Assembly (NCBI RefSeq): GCF_003574445.1
Contig: NZ_KZ984548.1
Span: forward strand, 283,970 to 347,969
DNA length: 64,000 bases
Reading direction: 5' to 3'
Source: Streptomyces sp. YIM 130001
GTDB lineage: Bacteria; Actinomycetota; Actinomycetes; Streptomycetales; Streptomycetaceae
The notes under the pieces are model-generated. The model did not search any database. It worked only from the letters and a program-made list of their open reading frames with translations, and was not told the DNA's origin. Shown here piece by piece: positions 61,781 to 64,000 of the stretch (position 1 is its first letter; each line of letters starts with the position of its first letter). A program made the translations under genes and the position numbers.

Positions 61781-62350
61781 ATGCCCGTACCGGCGCTCGT
61801 ACTGCGCGACTCAGCCACATACCCACCTCAACTCGCGTCCGTCCCCCGCGCTCGCCGCCGTATCGCGCGGGTGGTCGGCGCATGGGACTGCGCCGAACTC
61901 GTCGCAGACGCCGCCCTGTTAGGGAGTGAGTTGGTCTCGAACGCGCTGCTGCACGGCTGTCTGCGCGATCGGCTGTTCCGCGTGGAGGTGGTGCGTACGG
62001 TCGTCGGCGTGCGGGTGTCCGTCACCGACCCCGTGGGGGAGCGGTGGCCGCAGCCCCGTACTGCTGACGCCGTGGAGCAGTTCGGGCGCGGCCTCGCGGT
62101 CGTGCAGGCCCTGGCGAGCCGTTGGGGCGTGCTCGCTCGTACCGTGGGGAAAACGGTGTGGGCAGACCTCGACGGGAGCGTCGGTGCGACGGATGCCTAC
62201 GCCGGCACCTCGCGCCCACCCGGCAGCAGCAGGTCCATCTCCACCGCCGCGTCGCCCCCGCGATGCGCCGACGCCGACGCGAGCGGCGCATGCCCGGCGG
62301 CCGTCGCCGCGAGGATGTACGAGCCGTCGCAGGGCACGGAGAGCGCGTAA
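61781..62350 (+). CDS. RsbW-like HATPase regulatory protein
   Basis: 189-residue protein. Residues about 10-135 form a GHKL/HATPase domain of the anti-sigma-factor type: VADAALLGSELVSNALLHG (N-box), VRVSVTDPVGERWP (G1-like), FGRGLAVVQALASRWGV and TVWADL. Leu47 is encoded by TTA (61919-61921), the codon read by the bldA tRNA in Streptomyces, implying expression late in growth. The C-terminal 50 or so residues (SVGATDAYAGTSRPPG onward) have no family match and are antisense to the MFS gene end (154-bp overlap), so the protein probably acquired this tail by losing an earlier stop. ATG at 61781 has AAGGAGG 12 nt upstream. It is divergent from XRE/DUF397. Confidence 0.85.
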   Translation: MPVPALVLRDSATYPPQLASVPRARRRIARVVGAWDCAELVADAALLGSELVSNALLHGCLRDRLFRVEVVRTVVGVRVSVTDPVGERWPQPRTADAVEQFGRGLAVVQALASRWGVLARTVGKTVWADLDGSVGATDAYAGTSRPPGSSRSISTAASPPRCADADASGACPAAVAARMYEPSQGTESA

Positions 62351-63939
62351 CGCCCGCTCTCGTCCGTCAGCGCCGAACCCGCACGCCGTCCCCGGCCGTC
62401 GATCAGCGTGACCTTGGCCCGTGCGACCGGCGTCCCCGATGGGCTCAGCACCCGGCCGTGGAATCCGGCCGGCGCCTCCAGCGCCTGAGCCGCCGCCCGC
62501 AGGTTCGCGTCCTCCTCGCTGCTCGCGCGCAGCTGCGTCCTGGCCGAACGGCGGGCCGAGGGCAGGAACAGAGCGAAGACCAGGCCCACCGCGACCGCGC
62601 CCGTGGCGATCAGGAAGGACGTGCGGAAACCCGTCATCGTCGGGATCGCGACGCCGCCCACGTGATCCGCCGTACTGGCGAGGACCATGCCGATGACGGC
62701 GCTCGAGACCGACGTGCCGATCGACCGCATCAGGGTGTTCAGGCCGTTCGCCGCGCCCGTCTCGGAGGGGTCGACCGCGCCGATGATCAGTGCCGGGAGC
62801 GAGGAGTAGGCGAGGCCGATGCCCGCGCCGATCACGACCGCGATGATGATCGTCTGCCAGGCGGCGTTCATCAGGCCGAGGCCCGCGCCGTACCCGACCG
62901 CGATGATCAGCATGCCGAGGATCAGGGTCACCTTCGGGCCGTACTTCGCCGACAGGCGTGCGTACACCGGTGCCGTGAACATCATCGTCAGGCCGAGAGG
63001 CGCCACGCACAGGCCCGCGACGACCATGGACCGGCCGAGACCGTAGCCGGTCGCCTCGGGGAGCTGCAGCAGCTGCGGCAGTACGAGGGAGATCGCGTAG
63101 AACGCGACGCCGACCATGACCGAGGCGAGGTTGGTGAACAGGACGGCGGGGCGGGCCGTGGTGCGCAGGTCCACCAGTGGCGCCGCGAGGCGCAGCTCCA
63201 TCACGCCCCAGAGGACCAGGACGAGCGCCGCCGCGCCGAACAGGCCGAGCGTCAGACCCGAGGTCCAGCCCCAGTCGCTGCCCTTGGTGATGGGCAGGAG
63301 GAAGAGAACGAGACCGGCGGACAGGCCCACGGCGCCGAGGAAGTCGAAGGTGCCCTGAGCCTTCACATGGCTCTCGGGCACGAAGAGAAGGGTCAGGAGC
63401 ATGGATATGACGCCGAGACCCGCCGCGCCGAAGAACAGCATGTGCCAGTCGGCGTGCTGGACGGTCAGTGCCGCGAGCGGCAGGGCGAGGCCGCCGCCGA
63501 CGCCGATGGACGAACTCATCAGGGCCATCGCGGAGCCGAGCTTTTCGCGGGGGAGGGTGTCGCGCATCAGGCCGATGCCGAGCGGGATGGCGCCCATCGC
63601 GAAGCCCTGGAGGGCGCGGCCGACGATCATCACGACGAGATCGTCGGAGAAACCGCAGATCAGAGAGCCCACGACCATCACGGCCAGGCTCGCGAGCAGC
63701 ATGCGGCGTTTGCCGTAGAGGTCGCCGAGGCGGCCCATGATCGGGGTCGACACGGCGCCGGCGAGCAGGGTCGCCGTCATGACCCAGGTGGCGTTCGACG
63801 GCGTGGTGCTCAGCAGCGTCGGCAGGTCTTTGATGATCGGTACCAGGAGCGTCTGCATGACTGCGACGGTGATGCCGGCGAAGGCGAGTACGGGGACGAC
63901 TCCGCGGGTTCCGCGTTGGAGGGTCGTCGACTGCGTCAT
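62197..63939 (-). CDS. MFS transporter with C-terminal beta-sandwich-like domain
   Basis: 580-residue exporter of the DHA2-type major facilitator superfamily: loop motif GRLGDLYGKRRMLL after helix 2, RALQGFAMGAIPLGIGLMRD in helix 4, and about 14 hydrophobic segments up to residue 475. A further 85 residues follow (GFHGRVLSPSGTPVARAKV, TLIDGRGRRAGSALTDESGRY with YALSV and SYILAATAAGH), closely resembling carboxypeptidase-regulatory-like beta-sandwich domains. The substrate is unknown; drugs or metabolites are usual for the family. ATG at 63939 is near the window edge but the N-terminus QSTTLQRGTRGVVPVLAFAG is complete. The last 154 bp overlap the HATPase gene tail. Confidence 0.92.
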   Translation of the reverse strand: MTQSTTLQRGTRGVVPVLAFAGITVAVMQTLLVPIIKDLPTLLSTTPSNATWVMTATLLAGAVSTPIMGRLGDLYGKRRMLLASLAVMVVGSLICGFSDDLVVMIVGRALQGFAMGAIPLGIGLMRDTLPREKLGSAMALMSSSIGVGGGLALPLAALTVQHADWHMLFFGAAGLGVISMLLTLLFVPESHVKAQGTFDFLGAVGLSAGLVLFLLPITKGSDWGWTSGLTLGLFGAAALVLVLWGVMELRLAAPLVDLRTTARPAVLFTNLASVMVGVAFYAISLVLPQLLQLPEATGYGLGRSMVVAGLCVAPLGLTMMFTAPVYARLSAKYGPKVTLILGMLIIAVGYGAGLGLMNAAWQTIIIAVVIGAGIGLAYSSLPALIIGAVDPSETGAANGLNTLMRSIGTSVSSAVIGMVLASTADHVGGVAIPTMTGFRTSFLIATGAVAVGLVFALFLPSARRSARTQLRASSEEDANLRAAAQALEAPAGFHGRVLSPSGTPVARAKVTLIDGRGRRAGSALTDESGRYALSVPCDGSYILAATAAGHAPLASASAHRGGDAAVEMDLLLPGGREVPA

Positions 63940-64000
63940 TACGTGGGGCCTCCGGGGCGGTTCACAGGCCGGCGGCGGTGTGAGCCGGCAGGGGCGTGGG

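Overview
The window is very GC-rich actinobacterial DNA and almost certainly comes from the chromosome core of a Streptomyces species. The evidence is: strong G/C bias at third codon positions; many GTG/TTG starts; ATGA/GTGA start-stop overlaps; families typical of Streptomyces (XRE plus DUF397 pairs, SWIM/DUF5691/DUF5682/MoxR/VWA cluster, DUF2690, DUF3017, DUF6350); and a gene order (pcrA, M23 peptidase, lipase, icmB, sucCD, purNH, folD, mdh, choline oxidation genes) that I remember as conserved in Streptomyces cores. No rRNA, tRNA, prophage, CRISPR or biosynthetic gene cluster was seen. Only one TTA codon was found in a called gene (at 61919).

Layout. 1-4616: DoxX protein, a PspC-domain membrane protein pair, and a divergent PspC-histidine kinase with its LuxR-type regulator. 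4635-7765: two NlpC/P60 wall hydrolases around a small membrane protein; the second is preceded by a ydaO-type (c-di-AMP) riboswitch. 7970-15135: pcrA helicase (with a short palindromic repeat inserted in frame), an exported Ala-rich protein, a membrane-anchored M23 peptidase, a lipase, and icmB. 15238-23666: a two-armed unit, SWIM and DUF5691 genes on the minus strand facing a translationally coupled MoxR ATPase, DUF5682 and VWA operon. 23902-27152: two low-complexity exported proteins, one with 11-residue repeats. 27844-29928: sucCD, behind a long leader with two palindromes.

30022-31437: an XRE/ECF-sigma/transmembrane fusion. 31609-37836: DUF6350 protein, MMPL transporter and a second histidine kinase/regulator pair. 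37857-41194: a small membrane protein and purNH. 41323-44668: a lipoprotein, an IS481-family remnant, and a kinase/FHA pair that may be the remains of a larger locus. 44811-47989: membrane protein, folD, DUF3017 protein and a mycothiol-dependent isomerase-like protein. 48545-51897: XRE-DUF2690 protein, a seven-copy REP-like repeat array, mdh, and an XRE/membrane protein pair.

51919-60223: a lipoprotein, then a choline-to-betaine operon (betB, betA, ABC ATPase, double-length permease, binding lipoprotein). 60488-63939: DUF397, XRE and HATPase genes arranged around a perfect 32-bp palindrome, and an MFS exporter with a C-terminal beta-sandwich-like extension.

Metabolic theme: TCA enzymes (SucCD, Mdh), purine and one-carbon metabolism (PurN, PurH, FolD), and osmoprotection (choline oxidation plus import) sit among envelope and signalling genes. 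The least understood parts are the MoxR/VWA/DUF5682/SWIM/DUF5691 unit, the palindrome-controlled XRE/DUF397/HATPase module, and the kinase/FHA pair beside the IS scar.
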